Part shown: positions 43,050-55,532 of the stretch, in pieces
Position numbering within the stretch: position 1 is the first letter of the stretch
Layout: each line of letters opens with the position of its first letter
Assembly (NCBI GenBank): GCA_027943335.1
Contig: BSBK01001158.1
Location: 372,001 to 436,000 of the forward strand
DNA length: 64,000 nucleotides
Direction of reading: 5' to 3'
Origin: Chamaecyparis obtusa
Taxonomy: Eukaryota; Streptophyta; Pinopsida; Cupressales; Cupressaceae
Program-made: the position numbers and the translations under genes
The notes under the pieces: model-generated
What the model saw: the letters and a program-made list of their open reading frames with translations, nothing else
What the model was told of the DNA's origin: nothing
Databases searched by the model: none

Positions 43050-46000
43050 AAAAGTGAAACGACCTCATCATTTTTATTTCGATTGGATAGAGGGAGCGGG
43101 AGAAAAGGAGTGAAAGGAGCGTGGGAGAAGGTATGTGATTTCTTCATCGTTTGAGCCTCTGGCATCATATTCGATTGCATTTCATTTTATTTGATCATGA
43201 ATGCTCTCTAAAATGACCACATTCTACTGGTGTTGTGCTGTAGCCAATGCTTTATCTCTATTATTTGATGTTATTGGTGCTTGTGCTCAAGGATATCGAT
43301 TCATTGTATTCAAATGTTTAGATTCACATTTGTTGATATTACTGGCATATATGTTTAATGATGCCATTGTAAATTGCTGTCATTGAAATGACCGCATTCT
43401 ACTAGTGTCGTGCCCTAGCCCGTGCTTTAACTTCATTATTTGATGTTATTGGTGCTTGTGCTCAAGGATATCCATTTTTTGAAATGTTGACTGTGGTTAT
43501 CAAATGGATAGCCCATGAGCTTCTAGCTAGGCACCATTTGTATTGATAGCTTAGGGCATCAAATGTATTGTATCATTGATAGTTGATACTTTGTTAAAAG
43601 GAAATAGGACAAAGAATGATTTTTATTTAGTTTCTCTATTTTGATCCCTAAGTGGCTTACAACCCTAGAGAAGTATATGCAGATTTATGGATGCAGTTGT
43701 AGGATACATAGCAGCTGATAATTCACAATAAATCCATGCATCCAATTTGAATAGCAATTAATACAAAGAACTAGGGTCCTCCAATGGCCCAATCATCTAG
43801 ACCTTGACTGTCCCTTCAACCAATGACCCTTCAAAACTGGGTTATCATGCAATCAGTGAGTGATCCTTCATTCTCCTAGTGAGCTTCTAGGTAGGTGCCA
43901 TTTGTATATTTGATAGCTTAGGGAATCAAATGTATATTGTATCATTGATAGTTGAGACTTTGTTAAAAGGAAATAGGACAAAGAACAATTTTGATTTAGT
44001 CTCTGTATTTTGATCCCTAAGTGGCTTACAACCCTAGAGAAGTATATGGAGATTTATGGATGTAGTTGCAGGATACATAGCAGCTAATAATTGACAAGAA
44101 ATCCATACATCCAATTTGAATATAAATTACTACAAAGAAATAGGGTCCTCTAATGGCACAATCATCTAGACCTTGATTGTCCCCTCAACCAATGACCCTT
44201 CAAAACTAGGTTATCATGCAATCAGTGAGTGATCCTTCATTCTCCTAGTCTGCCCTGCATCCAAACATATTGGAAATACACAATATAGTGATAACAAGTC
44301 TTTCACAATCCCCCTTCCCTCAAGGAACACTATCAACCATCCCTTCCACATAGCATTTCACTATTTTATGAGTGGATTGTGCAGGAACAGTTAACATTAA
44401 ACAAGGAGGAAACTCCTCAACACATCTTGAAAACCATTGAATTCAATAATAAATGAAACCTAACACCAACACTATTCTTTCCATAGTTGCAGGATACATA
44501 GCAGTCGATAATTCACAAGAAATCCATGCATCAAATTTTTATAAGGATATCCTACTAATCAATAGGAATTTTCTTGAGATGACCAATGATTATGCATTTT
44601 GATGGCAGTGTGCTAGTTCAAAAGGATAATATAAATCTGAAACAATTTTTTCTAATTTTCTCAAACTATAAATGTGGTTAAAGGGAAAATATTATGTGGA
44701 AAACCCACAAACCAAGCTAGCAAATGATTGTACATCAAATTATTCCTATATTCATTCAAGTATTGCTATGCTTCAACTACCTGACCTTTGAGCTTCATCT
44801 AGAGGAATGTGTAGCTTTAAGATAGAGTTACTTCTTGGGCCTTACAATAGGGTGGAATATGATCAAGATTTGTTTAGGCTGTATCTTTGTTAGTCCCATT
44901 GTTAGGTTCTTATAGTTCATGGTTTGAATCTATTATGGTTGTGTAAGGGATTTGTAGATGCTTTTTTGAACATAATTATTGGACATCATGATTGGAACAA
45001 CTAGTTGTTGGCTATTGTACACATGAATCATATCTATCAATGGCTCTTTGTGTTCAAGAATTCGTTGATCAATCTTTGAGATTTATTGTCCCAGCTTTAA
45101 AAGAGTGATAAAAGATATAGTGAGTGCTATCTTTTCCAAGTGTTTTGTGGGTACCATTATCTTCTAGGAGTAATTTTTGGAACCAAATTATATTCTTTGC
45201 CTCTAGTAAATATTGCAAACACAACCATCTTCTTGGTGAAGGGTTTCTTCCATCCCCATGAGGCACTATTGCATGGTTTCCATTCCCTTGTAGTATAATG
45301 AACCTAATTTAATACAAGTGTGCACTATTTTGGGTTCCATAATTTATGGCCCCTACACTGTGGTTGTTAGCCTAATTAAGACAAGCTTACCTTTGCATAT
45401 AATAAGAGGCCAACATGAAACAAACATCCAAGGGTTAAGGGGTTGTTCCCTATCCATAATTTATTATTTAAGTGCTGAGTGATGATGGGTATATCGTGTA
45501 ATTCATACCTAGTGTGTCTCTTTCTTTCTCTCCACATTTCACATTAGGAGTATATGTTATAAAATACTAATGAAATCAACTATAGGTCAAATCTAATCAA
45601 AATTGCAATATAAAGATTAAAATAGATCTTGAAGAAATATGGGAACCATTTTTGATAGATATTGTACAAATGAAGAGAATACTCCAAAGAGGAAATGCTT
45701 CAATGTGGAACAATTGAAGGACAATATTTTAATTTTATAGGCACATCTACAATGTTTTTGATATATTTTTGAGATAAAAAAACCATAGAAAGAATAGCAT
45801 ATAGAAGAAAGTAAAGAATAATGATCATACTTTGAGATATTGTGGAAAATTAAAGGAAAGAATGCTTGGTGGGGTTATCATGCAATCAATGAGTGATCCT
45901 TCATTCCCCTCTTCTAGTGACCCTTCAAAACTAGGTTTTTATTTAGTTTCTCTATTTTGATCCCTAAGTGGCTTACAACCCTAGAGAAGTATATGCAGAT

Positions 46001-46990
46001 TTATGGATGCAGTTGCAGGATACATAGCAGCTAATAATTCACAATAGATCCATGCATCCAATTTGAATAGAAATTAATACAAAGAACTAGGGTCCTCCAA
46101 TGGCCCAATCATCCAGACCTTGACTATCCCCTCAACCAGTGACCCTTCAAAACCAGGTTATCATGCAATCAGTGAGTGATCCTTCATTCTCCTGGTGAGC
46201 TTCTAGGTAGGCGCCATTTGTATATTTGATAGCTTAGGGCATCAAATGTATATTGTATCATTGACAGTTGAGACTTTGTTAAAAGGAAATAGGACAAAGA
46301 ACGATTTTGATTTAGTTTCTCTATTTTGATCTCTAAGTGGTTTACAACCGTAGAGAAGTATATGCAGATTTACGAATGCAGTTGCAGGATACATAGCAGC
46401 TAATAATTCACAAGAAATCCATGCATCCAATTTGAATAGCAATTAATATAAAGAAATAGGGTCCTCCAATGGCCCAATCATCGGGACCTTGACTGTCCCT
46501 TCAACTAGTGACCCTTCAAAATTGGGTTATCATGTAATCAGTGAGTGATCCTTCATTCTCCCGGTCTGCCCTGCATCCAAACATATTGGAAATACACAAT
46601 ACAATGATAACAAGTCTTTCAAAATCCCCCTTCCCTCAAGGAACACTATCAACCATCCCTTCCACATAGCACTTCACTGTTGTATGAGTGGATTGTGTAG
46701 GAATAGTTAACATTAAACAAGGAGCAAACTCCTCAACACATCTTGGAAACCATTGAATTCAATAATAAATGAAACCTAACACCAACACTATTCCTTCCAT
46801 TCACTTCTACCAAGAATAAAGCATTTAATCCATTCAACATTACATATAATCATTAGATAGTTACATTTCTTGACTGTGTAGAGGAACAGTCACGACCAAA
46901 ATGATCAAAACTACTTTCACCCTTGCACAAGCTATTCCTCACTCTTAATAAGTTATAAACATGCCATTGTTTTAGTTTTTCTTGCGAGTT
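43050..46990 (+). repeat. CACTA left inverted arm, containing tandem units
   Basis: About 3.9 kb without a gene. Blocks with inverted partners on the right: 43050-43340 with 62372-62650; 43384-43895 with 60950-61447; 44250-44697 with 59925-60400; 45340-45920 with 59296-59910; 46560-46740 with 58220-58435. The order is reversed on the right, so the arms are largely collinear inverted repeats. 44698-45340 has no counterpart on the right. ORFs here are short and unconvincing. Confidence 0.85.
43511..46565 (+). repeat. Direct repeats of about 365 bp within the left arm
   Basis: The unit starts GAGCTTCTAGGTAGGTGCCA and ends GATCCTTCATTCTCCTAG. Copies lie at about 43511-43880, 43881-44247 and 46195-46563, with a partial copy at 45925-46194. 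Inverted copies lie at about 60340-60600 and 60880-61320. Each contains a stretch of TTTGTCC/GGACAAAG and a CCAATGACCCTTCAAAAC block. Confidence 0.8.
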
Positions 46991-47873
46991 ATGATAATTT
47001 TTGTAAACATGTCATTGGTTCAGTTTAGTGTATTCATTTTTGTCAGACAAATCTTCATTGTCTTCTGATTGTCTTCTTTATAGAGTAGCATGTATTAATT
47101 GGTTGACAAATAAAGAAGCATTTAGATAATCAGAAGACAATTGGAAGATTTGGCTGATTAAGAGTGAGGCCTTCTTTAGAATCTCATATAAATTTGGCTG
47201 ATTAAGATGAGAAGAAAAACATAATTCATTAGTTAAATTTTTCAATTTCATGTATTTTTTCTCCTATTTATTAGGTGCATGAGTTGAAGGTTGAATGCAA
47301 GAGTCTTATAATGTTGTGTTACCTTAAATCTTGAGTTTTTGATACTCCTATGATGATCTTTCTCAACAAGTATTTTATTCTATTGTTGTTTTTTGAATAA
47401 CATATTGGGCAAATACAAAATTGTGTACTTCTATAGGACAGTTAACACAAAATTGAAGCATCAAACAAGACTTGATCAAGTTGCAGGTGGAACGTGCACT
47501 CAAATAGTAAGTAATGTAGAATAACAAAATAATTAATCTGTCATGTCTACATTTTGTTATTTTCTGAGATTACATCCATGTTCTATATTCACAGAATGGT
47601 TCAAAATTGAAATTTATAATTCGATAAAAGTATTGACAGTTGTTGTTCCTTGCACCCTCAATCAACAACTTGCCTTCATTTTATTTTGATTTACAAACTA
47701 CTATATTATTTGAATATCTTTCTTTCTTGCCACAATAGGAAATAGTTTGAGGTGGAAGACTACAATAATAGAAGTGTTTCAATTTGGTATACTATACTAC
47801 AATATCATTTCATAACTAAGTTTTCAATTTCTATATATAATTAGGTTATAGATAATCTAAGTGAAGAAGCATC
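46991..47873 (+). other. CACTA region upstream of the transposase
   Basis: No gene is supported. A degenerate inverted repeat lies at 47047-47160 (AAATCTTC..TTGTCTTCTGATTGTC against AATCAGAAGACAAT..GAAGATTT), with a related string on the right at 57985-58075. The rest is AT-rich, probably 5' untranslated and promoter sequence. Confidence 0.5.
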
Positions 47874-48077
47874 ATGTCAGACAATCCAAGTGAAGAAGGT
47901 AATGGGGATGCAATCAATAGATTGTGGTCGAACTTGAAAAGAAAAGGCGATGGAAAATTTTATTGTCCCTGCAATAATTGTAAGGGCTTAAACATTAGAA
48001 GATTGCTAATCAAAACAACTGAGAGACATTGTAGGGATAATGGTCACATTGAAGGAGGCTTTGATTATCATGAATTG
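47874..48077 (+). pseudogene. CACTA transposase exon with Transposase-associated domain
   Basis: The ATG at 47874 is chosen because it precedes GKFYCPCNNCK, the zinc-binding signature of the plant Transposase-associated domain (Cys-x-Cys-x2-Cys, then RHCRDNGH). The exon ends at 48077 with a GTAAGT donor, and the acceptor TATAG at 48177 leads to the next exon in phase 0. This domain is taken to help the TNP2 transposase bind DNA. Confidence 0.85.
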
Positions 48078-48177
48078 GTAAGTTTTTCATTATATTTATT
48101 TAACAATTAATATATATATGAAATACACCTGATGATGAGATCATTATCATGGTTTATTTGTGTTCATTTTAATATAG

Positions 48178-48572
48178 GTGGACCTCCCTAGGGGAGTACA
48201 TGATATGGACCATGGAGGTGCGAATATTGAGAATATGGCTTTGGAAGTGGAGGATCATGGAGGTGCAAATATTGAAGCTGAAGATTATGATCCCATGGAA
48301 GATGACAATGATGCGCTAGATGATGGTACTAATACATTGATCCATGACACATTTGGTATTGGCACAATTGATGATGATGATTAGGATGATGTTGATGTCA
48401 TCCATGATATACCTCTACTTGAGAAGGCAACCATGCCCCTTTGCGAAGGCTCCCAAACAAATCTTCTCTCTGCTGTATTGTTGTTGTTGAACTTGAAGGT
48501 TATGAATGGTTTATCCAACACAGCAATGTCATGTATGCTACGGTATATCATATATATCATTATAGTAATTAA
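48178..48572 (+). pseudogene. CACTA transposase exon, acidic linker
   Basis: Continues in frame after the first intron. Acidic, with an internal repeat (HGGANIE twice), then after a TAG at 48382 reads PLLEKATMPLCEGSQTN and SAVLLLLNLKVMNGLSNTAMSC, the usual start of TNP2 proteins. The donor is near 48542; the exact junction to the next exon was not settled. Confidence 0.75.
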
Positions 48573-48639
48573 ATGGTGAAACATGTACCATAAATATTGT
48601 TAATATTAACAACATATATTTTTTTCTACAAATTGATAG

Positions 48640-49191
48640 GTGAGTTCTTGTTACCACCATCGAATATTCTCCCTTGCTCATACTGAGAATTATGTGCCAC
48701 TATGAAAGATATTGGAATAGAGTATCAAGCAATAGATGCTTGTCCCAATGATCATATTATTTATCATAAAGAACATGAATTTGCAATAGAATGCCCTGAA
48801 TGTCATATGATTAGATATCAAATAGATCAAATAACAAAAAAGGTGCCTCACAAGGTTCTTCGTTACATCCCAATTATACCACGTTTGCAAAGATTATTTA
48901 GGTGTAATAGCTTGGCACAATTTATGGATTACCATGCACGCAATAGGATTCAAGATGACATTATTTGAATGCTTGCAGATGGTTCTATATTTAAGGACAT
49001 AGAGGAAAAGTGGCCACACTTTATCGAAGAACCTCAAAATCTCAAGCTTTCAGTGGCAGTGGACGGTGTCAATCCATTTGGAGAGCTAAGATCTATTTGC
49101 ACTGTTTGGCCTATTTTTGTCATCAACAATAACATTCCTCCATGGATGTCAATAAAGAGGGAGCACATTATGTTGGCAATGATTGTTCCAG
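48640..49191 (+). pseudogene. CACTA transposase exon, TNP2 N-terminal half
   Basis: Reads LLPPSNILPCSY, IGIEYQAIDACPNDHIIY, ECPECHMIRY (zinc-like Cys pair), then LQRLFRCNSLAQFMDYHARNR and, after a TGA, LSVAVDGVNPFGELRS..WPIFVINNNIPPWMS. The DGVNPFG and NNIPPWM blocks are diagnostic of TNP2 (Transposase_21). In-frame stops lie near 48684 and 48966. The donor is at 49192 (CAG/GTATTT). Confidence 0.88.
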
Positions 49192-49282
49192 GTATTTGAT
49201 CATTTAATAGTTATCTGCATGTAATTATAAATCTTGTAGTAAAATGGTCATAATAATTATGTAATGTTGTTCATTCAACCAG

Positions 49283-50130
49283 GTAAATACCAAGTTAAAG
49301 ATATGAATGTTTATATTGAGCATCTTATCGACGAGTTGTTTTATGGAAAGGTGTCACTATGTATGACATCTCTAGACCAATAGGAGACAGACAATTTCAA
49401 TTCCATGCAATGCTTGTATGGACAATACATGATGCCCAGGGCTAACACATTTTTCTGGTATGTTATGGTGAATTCAAGTTGCACATGATAATTCTAAAAA
49501 TAAAAATTAACATATTTAATCCAATTGTCTCATTACCTTATAGGTCTTCAAACAAAGGGAAAATTTGCATGTCTAGTTTGTGGTCCAAAGATGAAATCTT
49601 GTTATTCAAAAAGTTTAGGAAAGCAAGTGTTTGATGAGTATAGGTACTTTCTCCACAAAAATCATAACTATCGAATTACCGAAAAACATCTTTTCAATGG
49701 GAAAGAAGAGACTACATCTAAGCCACAGAGAATGACACCTCACTTATGGAAGTTGGAATATAATAGAATTAATCGTCAAGATACTACCATTCTACCTAAC
49801 AGTTTATGTTTGGAATATGTATATTTTTATTGTGTTTTGTTTGCTGATTATGTGATTGATGATCGTGAATGTCGTCAAGGCAACACTATTGAGCACCTTC
49901 CAAAGGGACTAAAGAGTTATCCCAGACAATTTAGTAGGTTGCCCTACTAGGAGAAGCTGCTTGATGTGCATTTGTTTGATACTATGCATATTGGAAAGAA
50001 TGTAATGGAGACATTGTGGAAGATATTGGATGGAAGATGTGACAAAGAAAAAATTGTCAAAATTTGTAGCGACATTCATGAATCCAATCATGCAATGAAA
50101 AATTTCATTGAATCAAATAGAAATGGAGAA
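49283..50130 (+). pseudogene. CACTA transposase exons, TNP2 catalytic region
   Basis: After an intron (49192-49282) the frame resumes as PGKYQVKDMNVYIEHLIDEL. A one-base shift near 49350 leads to YDISRPIGDRQFQFHAMLVWTIHDAQG. A second intron (about 49455-49543) precedes GLQTKGKFACLVCG (TNP2 motif), then KMKSCY, YRYFL, LPY-stop-EKLLDVHLFDTMHIGKNVMETLW. The reading stops at the insertion near 50130. DDE-type acids cannot be assigned with confidence by eye. Confidence 0.88.
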
Positions 50131-51709
50131 TGAATTAATACAAGTGCCCTTCTGTTAGCTATTTTTCTTGTATCCCTTAACTCTAAAAGAGAAATATGAA
50201 AACTAGACCTGGGGATCTTCGTCTAGCAACACAAATCTGCTTGTTCATGCAAATTGAGGGGCAAGAAAAGACTAATTAATGAGGATTCAATCCTCCTTCT
50301 GCTTCGAGTTCCACACACTCAGGCGGGTGCACCTAAAACATGATAAGATCTGCATACTTATAACTCACTAGCTAAAACCCTTTATGCAGATATGAAAAGT
50401 AGTGGATAGTTCTTAGACTTATAAAACATGGGAATTTGACTCAACTAGTCTTATACAGGATCCCACCTGTATGATTTGCTAAGAACTAGGAAAATGGCCA
50501 ACGTGACAACAAGGATAAACTCCTTCTTCTCTTTGAGCTTTGAGCTTAGGCAGGCTAACCCAGTGATTCACTCTTCAAGGAATCAGCAAATGAATTGTAT
50601 TTCTTGAATATAATCAAACATGAACACTCTTACCAACAAGAAAGCAAAGTTGAATAAATTTTAAAGATTTGGATGCAAGTCTGGTGTAAAACTAGTGCCT
50701 TATCCATTGGTGCGGAGTCAAATTAAGAAAACATCCACAAAACTTCATCAATTCAAAAAATACCTAAAATCAATACCCTGCCTTACAGACTACCATTTTC
50801 ACTGCAAACACATGATCATCAAATCTATGCATTATTGAAATTCTCAGAGATTATCCAACTAGATTTACTCCTTCCTTGAAAGAAACTTAGGGACAAACTC
50901 ACAATCTACCTTGTAAATGACAAATTGAACATTGCCTTACAAATCTAATTCATAAGAACTTCCAAAACACACAGAGACATCAGAAGACTTGCAATGAGAT
51001 TCCAGCTGTATTTCATTGATAAAACTTGTTTCAGTACACTCAAATTCACACTACATCTAGACTAAAATAGTAAGTTCAGAACCAAGCTTGCATTAATGGA
51101 ACTTGCATTGGATTTCTCCCTAGGAGAACCAAAATTCAGAACCCTCTACCACACTCAGAAATCAGAATAAGAAGGAGAAGAGAAAATTCCAAATTCATCC
51201 ACAAATTGACACTTGTCATCCTCTAAACCTCTTGCTAATGAATCACCTAGCTCTGAATTGAAAATTTGATCTGCATCATTCCCTCCTGAAAGCACCTGTC
51301 CTTTGCTCAAACAAACTATGAATCACCGGATTGAACAAAATAGATATTTTCAAAATATCTTCCCGACCCCCCTGATTCATTCAATTGTAGATAACTCAAA
51401 ACCAACATGACCTGCATCAAATCTGACCTTAGAAATGGATTCCTTGTTTTCTCACCTTTTTGGCAGTATATAACACTTGCTATTTGGGCGAAAAATAAAG
51501 CCCCCAGCTATTAATTTAGCTCTCCCATGCTCTGTAATTCTGAATGTTTGAATTTTTTATATAGTCAAAACTATATAACAATACATTTATAATTTTGATT
51601 TTTACTTGGATTTGCACATAAAAGAACAGAATAAAATATTATACAAATATTTTATTTCTCCAACCAGGCGCCACGTGTCACAATGCTATTGAGTGCATAG
51701 GCTTGACTT

Positions 51710-51970
51710 GATTTGGTGAACTAGCGACTACAATCTCCAATTCGCTAAATGTCTTACCTTAACCGCTGGGAATTCAGAGAATAGGCGACTAAGTAGTTCT
51801 CTAAGTCACTAGATGTTTTACCTTGACCACCAACTATTCGGCGAACACGCGACTGCAGCATCTCCGAATCGCGGAATGCTTGGCCTTAACCGTCAACTAC
51901 TTAGCGAACACACGATTGCATCTTATTCTCCAATTCGCTAGATATTTTCTTCTGCTGGCTAACCATTAAG
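51710..51970 (+). repeat. Tandem repeat, about 62-bp unit, four copies
   Basis: Units start near 51716, 51777, 51839 and 51903. The common core is GCGACT...CTCCAATTCGCTA, followed by ATGT, TTACCTTAACC and CCAACTA. Each unit contains GCGA and TTCGCTA in opposite sense, so a unit can fold on itself. Confidence 0.7.
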
Positions 51971-52002
51971 CGAACTCACAAGAACCCACCACATGTCACC
52001 TT

Positions 52003-52048
52003 GTCGCATGATCACATGGGCCAAAAATGGTCCATGTGATCATGCGAC
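52003..52048. repeat. 46-bp palindrome, copy 1
   Basis: Left arm 52003-52023 (GTCGCATGATCACATGGGCCA), right arm 52028-52048, loop AAAA. The arms pair in 20 of 21 positions, and the exception would be a G-U pair in RNA. Confidence 0.85.
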
Positions 52049-52128
52049 CACCGTTTTGTCCCATATGGCATTCTGCTTTGAACCTTGGCGGAAAACCCTT
52101 AACTCCATAATGACGATATCCAAACCAT

Positions 52129-52176
52129 CATCGCATGATCGCATGGGCCAGATTCAGCCCTTGCAATCATGCAACC
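52129..52176. repeat. 46-bp palindrome, copy 2 (degenerate)
   Basis: Left arm ATCGCATGATCGCATGGGCC, right arm AGCCCTTGCAATCATGCAACC. Pairing is imperfect; the changes fit C to T and G to A. Confidence 0.65.
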
Positions 52177-53007
52177 ATCATAGGATGGTTGCACAAATCC
52201 CAAGGTCAAAGTCCCTTCACTGAGTTTTCATCCAAAATATTGGGGCCCATAGCGCACTGCAGTCTTCCAGCAAGGCGGACCCGCCAAGAGCCTACGAGCT
52301 TTCTTATTTGCAATGGATTGAGAGTGCTGGGGGTTTTAAATGTTAAAAAATCTCCACTCCAGCTACATGTGGGATAATGCTAATAACGCATTTCAAACGC
52401 CTGAATTCTTCTCCATCTTGCGATCTATAGTACTTGCTTGTACATAGCGACCCTCAAATCGGGGAATCCACCTTGACTATTTCCTTGAGAAAATACCAAA
52501 TAGACTCGCATTTTAGCCAAATTTCCAGTAGTTGCAGAGGATGTTTGTGTTCTATGGTCAAATCTATCTCTTGGAGGCAAGAAATCCCCTACAGGATTAC
52601 CATTGGAGAAACTACGACAGAACATTGTTCATATGAGTTTTTGTTAGAAGCAGGGAAATATGATATTGTGTGTCAACCGCTTCTCCAATTAGTTGCGCAC
52701 AATCTTCCCAAGACTGGTGCATGAGTTCATTCACTGCTGGTGTGCCACATTCTTCAATTTCTTAAGGGCACCATGCTAGGTGAGCACCTCTACGCTGGTC
52801 TTCCACATCATTGCGCTACACTGACAATCCCCCTTTTGTTCATTGGTTACTCAAAATAAAGCATGAGCACCCCTGTTTACGCTGGCCTCCCATCATACTC
52901 ACGTGGGTCCTCCTTTAGCACAAGCAGCAATTGATGTTGTGAAACCCTTCCATGTTGTCTATTGAAGCTTGCAAATGCCCCTTCACCAGAGCGCCACATG
53001 ACAGCTT

Positions 53008-53053
53008 GTCGCATGATCGCATGGGCTAGAAATGGCCCATGCGATCATGCGAC
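53008..53053. repeat. 46-bp palindrome, copy 3
   Basis: Left arm starts GTCGCATGATCGCATGGGC, right arm ends GCCCATGCGATCATGCGAC. Same length and flanks as copy 1 (CTTGTCGC..CGACCAC). Confidence 0.85.
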
Positions 53054-53435
53054 CACTCTGCAAAATTTGGTTTGTCTATTGAAGCTTGCAAATGCCCCTT
53101 CATCCTATCGATGCTTGAGCATTAATTGTTCTTGTTTCTTGTTTGTGCTGAGAACAAAATACCTTGCGCAAACTCCATATCACTTCTCATATGCCCTTAT
53201 TCCTTGTTTGTGAGCCGTCAAGAATGCAACTCTCAGCATACTATCTGTTAAATGGCGTGTGAAGTTCCATGTGATCAGAACGTGCCTCATATTTGGCGCT
53301 CATTTCATTATATTTATTTGTAAGTAGCTCCAAATTTGCACATAGCCCCTCTCTCTACATCTGCACCAGGTAGCCTCCTTTCAAATTTCCTTCATACATT
53401 TGTGCTACTATACTTGGATCCCATCTAATGCTCTT

Positions 53436-53481
53436 GTCGCATGATCACATGAGCATTATTTTATTCATGCGATCATGCGAC
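53436..53481. repeat. 46-bp palindrome, copy 4
   Basis: GTCGCATGATCACATGAGC to CATGCGATCATGCGAC. The outer 18 positions pair with one mismatch; the centre is AT-rich. Confidence 0.8.
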
Positions 53482-54032
53482 CAGCATCTTTTTCAATTTT
53501 CCAACCACCTTACTTAATGCAGTTTATTATATTCTATTTTTCTCTGACGTTTCTATCAATTAGATGAAATCTAGGCAATTCATAACAACTAGGTAGTTTT
53601 CAATTTTTGCAAACAGAATGGGCCTGGAAAAGCTAACAAATGGATTGGTCAAGACCCAAAACCCTGGAGCATTGAAGTATTTTATGGATAGATCACAGGG
53701 ACACAAACAGATTGAGATTAGGATCTCCAGGGTGCAAATTACAAGCTGAAAAAGTACCCCTTCCCAGTGACCTTCATACTTAGCCATTTCTGCATTCAGG
53801 ATCTCCTAGAAACGAACTGATACAAACCCATTTCAATATGCGAAATGAAAGCTCAATTTGAAACAATGGGATGTAAACAAGGTATCAAATCATTCTCCAC
53901 TCATTACAAGACCCGGAGACACCCTTTTCACATGTGCATTTTGGACCAAAAAGAGCACTTTAGCAAGCGTTTTACATGGTACCTCAAAACTGCATTTTGA
54001 GTACCAACACCCTTCCTTGGTTATTAATAGAA

Positions 54033-54358
54033 CAACAAGGTGATGCCATAAAAGAAGTCATATGAAAAATTTGATTTCCCATAGGATTTGCTATAAACAT
54101 AAGCAGTACCATATCAAAGAAAGGTGAATTTGGGCCAGGGTTGAAAATGCATGATTGGCATACCTTCATCAATGTAAGTCATGTTCTTTTGTATTTACAA
54201 TATATTTGTAAACTGCATGTACTTCTCATTGTATTATATGAGAAAAGAATGACATGATTATTTTTATAATTGTTGCAGTACGTGCTACCCCTATCTCTCC
54301 CAGAGAACTTCGACAATAACATCAAACAAGTGATATATGATCTTGAAAAATACATGAG
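54033..54358 (+). pseudogene. CACTA transposase exons, end of TNP2 region
   Basis: After the insertion the frame reads DAIKEVI, then two TGA stops, FPIGFAINISSTISKKGEFGPGLKMHDWHTFIN; SHDWH- or HDWH-type blocks are diagnostic of TNP2. Intron 54174-54278 has GTAAGT and TTGCAG borders, and exon 54279-54358 reads YVLPLSLPENFDNN and continues to KYMR. A GT at 54359 begins the next intron. Intact borders show that this was once a spliced gene. Confidence 0.85.
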
Positions 54359-54443
54359 GTAAGTAATGATATCTGTTCAATTTGTTGTATATATATTGTA
54401 AAGTCTTGTGTTTATATATTTTTGTATCTTGAATGTCTTGTAG

Positions 54444-54870
54444 GTGGTTGTCATCTAAAGAAATCCATAGAGCATATATAAAATACTGGAAGAGAAGAAT
54501 TCCTCTTCTAATGTGTGAAATGCAAAAGTGTCTACCTTCAACCTTTTTCAATGCACAAGAACACTACCTCATACACCAAGTTGAGGAGATTGAAATGTGT
54601 GGACCTGTACACACTCGGTCAATGTGGATGGTTGAGAGGCACTTGAAATTTTTTAGGGCTTTGGTTCAGCAAAGAGCATGTCTTGAGGGTTCTATGGTGG
54701 AGGGATATATGATATACCAGACTATGGTGTATGTTACTGAATATGTTCCTAAGCTTGCAACAAAGATCCATATAGATCGCATTTGGGATCTCGACACCAT
54801 TAGAAAATTTGAAGGGGAGTACTTGGTGGGGGAAGGTAGAATGAGGAAAGTGAGAGGTAATAAATTATAA
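54444..54870 (+). pseudogene. CACTA transposase exon, DUF4218
   Basis: Joined in phase to the previous exon through GTAAGT..TTGTAG (54359-54443). Reads WLSSKEIHRAYIKYWKRRIP, EMQKCLPSTFFNAQEHYLIHQVEEIEMCGPVHTRSMW and ERHLKFFRALVQQRACLEGSMVEGY, the core of DUF4218 that follows TNP2 in plant CACTA proteins. It is open for 140 codons. Role unknown; probably part of the transposase complex. Confidence 0.9.
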
Positions 54871-55532
54871 GATGTTATTGTAGCTATTAATTAATTCTTA
54901 ATCTTCAAAATTAATTGGTTGTAAGTCATCTATTTATTTTTTGTACAGCTGCTTGAGAGTGGGATGCAATAAATTTATATATTGCAAACAATCAAGATTA
55001 GATGATGAAATGGATTGAACGATGTCATCATTTAGGTCACACATTAACATGGGAAGCTGTGTCTTCATTGGTTAATGAAGCTCATTGTAATAGAGATCCA
55101 AATGTTACCCAAAGGGAAATAGATTTAGCACATGGTTTAAAAGATTTCTAGGTACATATAAATTTGTTAATCACTCGTACATTTATGAACTCTTGATGCA
55201 TTAATTTATACATGTTTTACATATTTTTGCAGGTCAAACACCACAAGGCTATGTTTTGCAATGGTCATAAATTTTGCATCAAAAAGTTGGATGACACAAA
55301 GAAAACTTGTGATTCTGGGATAAGTGTAGTCTTTCAGGTGACTAATATTTCATCTAGAAATGACTTAAATCCTTGAGAGTCCAAAAATCGATACTATAGC
55401 ATTTTGGATGATGTACTTGAGTGTGACTTTAATTCCTTTAGATTAGTTCTCTTCATCGTCAGATGGTATAGGCTATGACTTAATCAAAATGATCTTGATA
55501 GAACTGTTATTGAACATGACAATGGATTTCCA
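54871..55532 (+). pseudogene. CACTA transposase, degraded region between DUF4218 and DUF4216
   Basis: Intron-like gap to about 54949 (acceptor TGTACAG), then WDAINLYIANNQD-stop-MMKWIERCHHLGHTLTWEAV and, after another stop and gap, CNGHKFCIKKLDDTKKT and SRNDLNP. The blocks DVLECDFNSFRLVLF just before 55460 lead into DUF4216. Several stops and at least one further intron are implied. Confidence 0.65.

Larger units (their letters stand above)
50131..54030. mobile_element. LTR-like insertion in the CACTA transposase (Tat-related, no internal genes)
   Basis: About 3.9 kb separates two parts of one transposase, so it is an insertion. It has no coding domain. From about 50410 to 51020 it resembles the Gy-B LTR at 24941-25510. 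It also contains a 62-bp tandem repeat (51710-51970) and four copies of a 46-bp palindrome. A TGTTAGC string at 50153 and GCTAACA ending at 53638 are inverted, but no matching target duplication was found, so the ends are uncertain. A solo LTR is the simplest reading. Confidence 0.6.

Noticed and set aside
43050..46990. CRISPR-like or satellite array
   Set aside because: The repeats are long (about 365 bp), few, and inverted on the other side of a transposase; they belong to the CACTA arms.
50153..53638. TGTTAGC..GCTAACA as exact ends of a solo LTR
   Set aside because: Flanking five bases do not match (CCTTC and AATGG), and the transposase reading resumes only near 54033.
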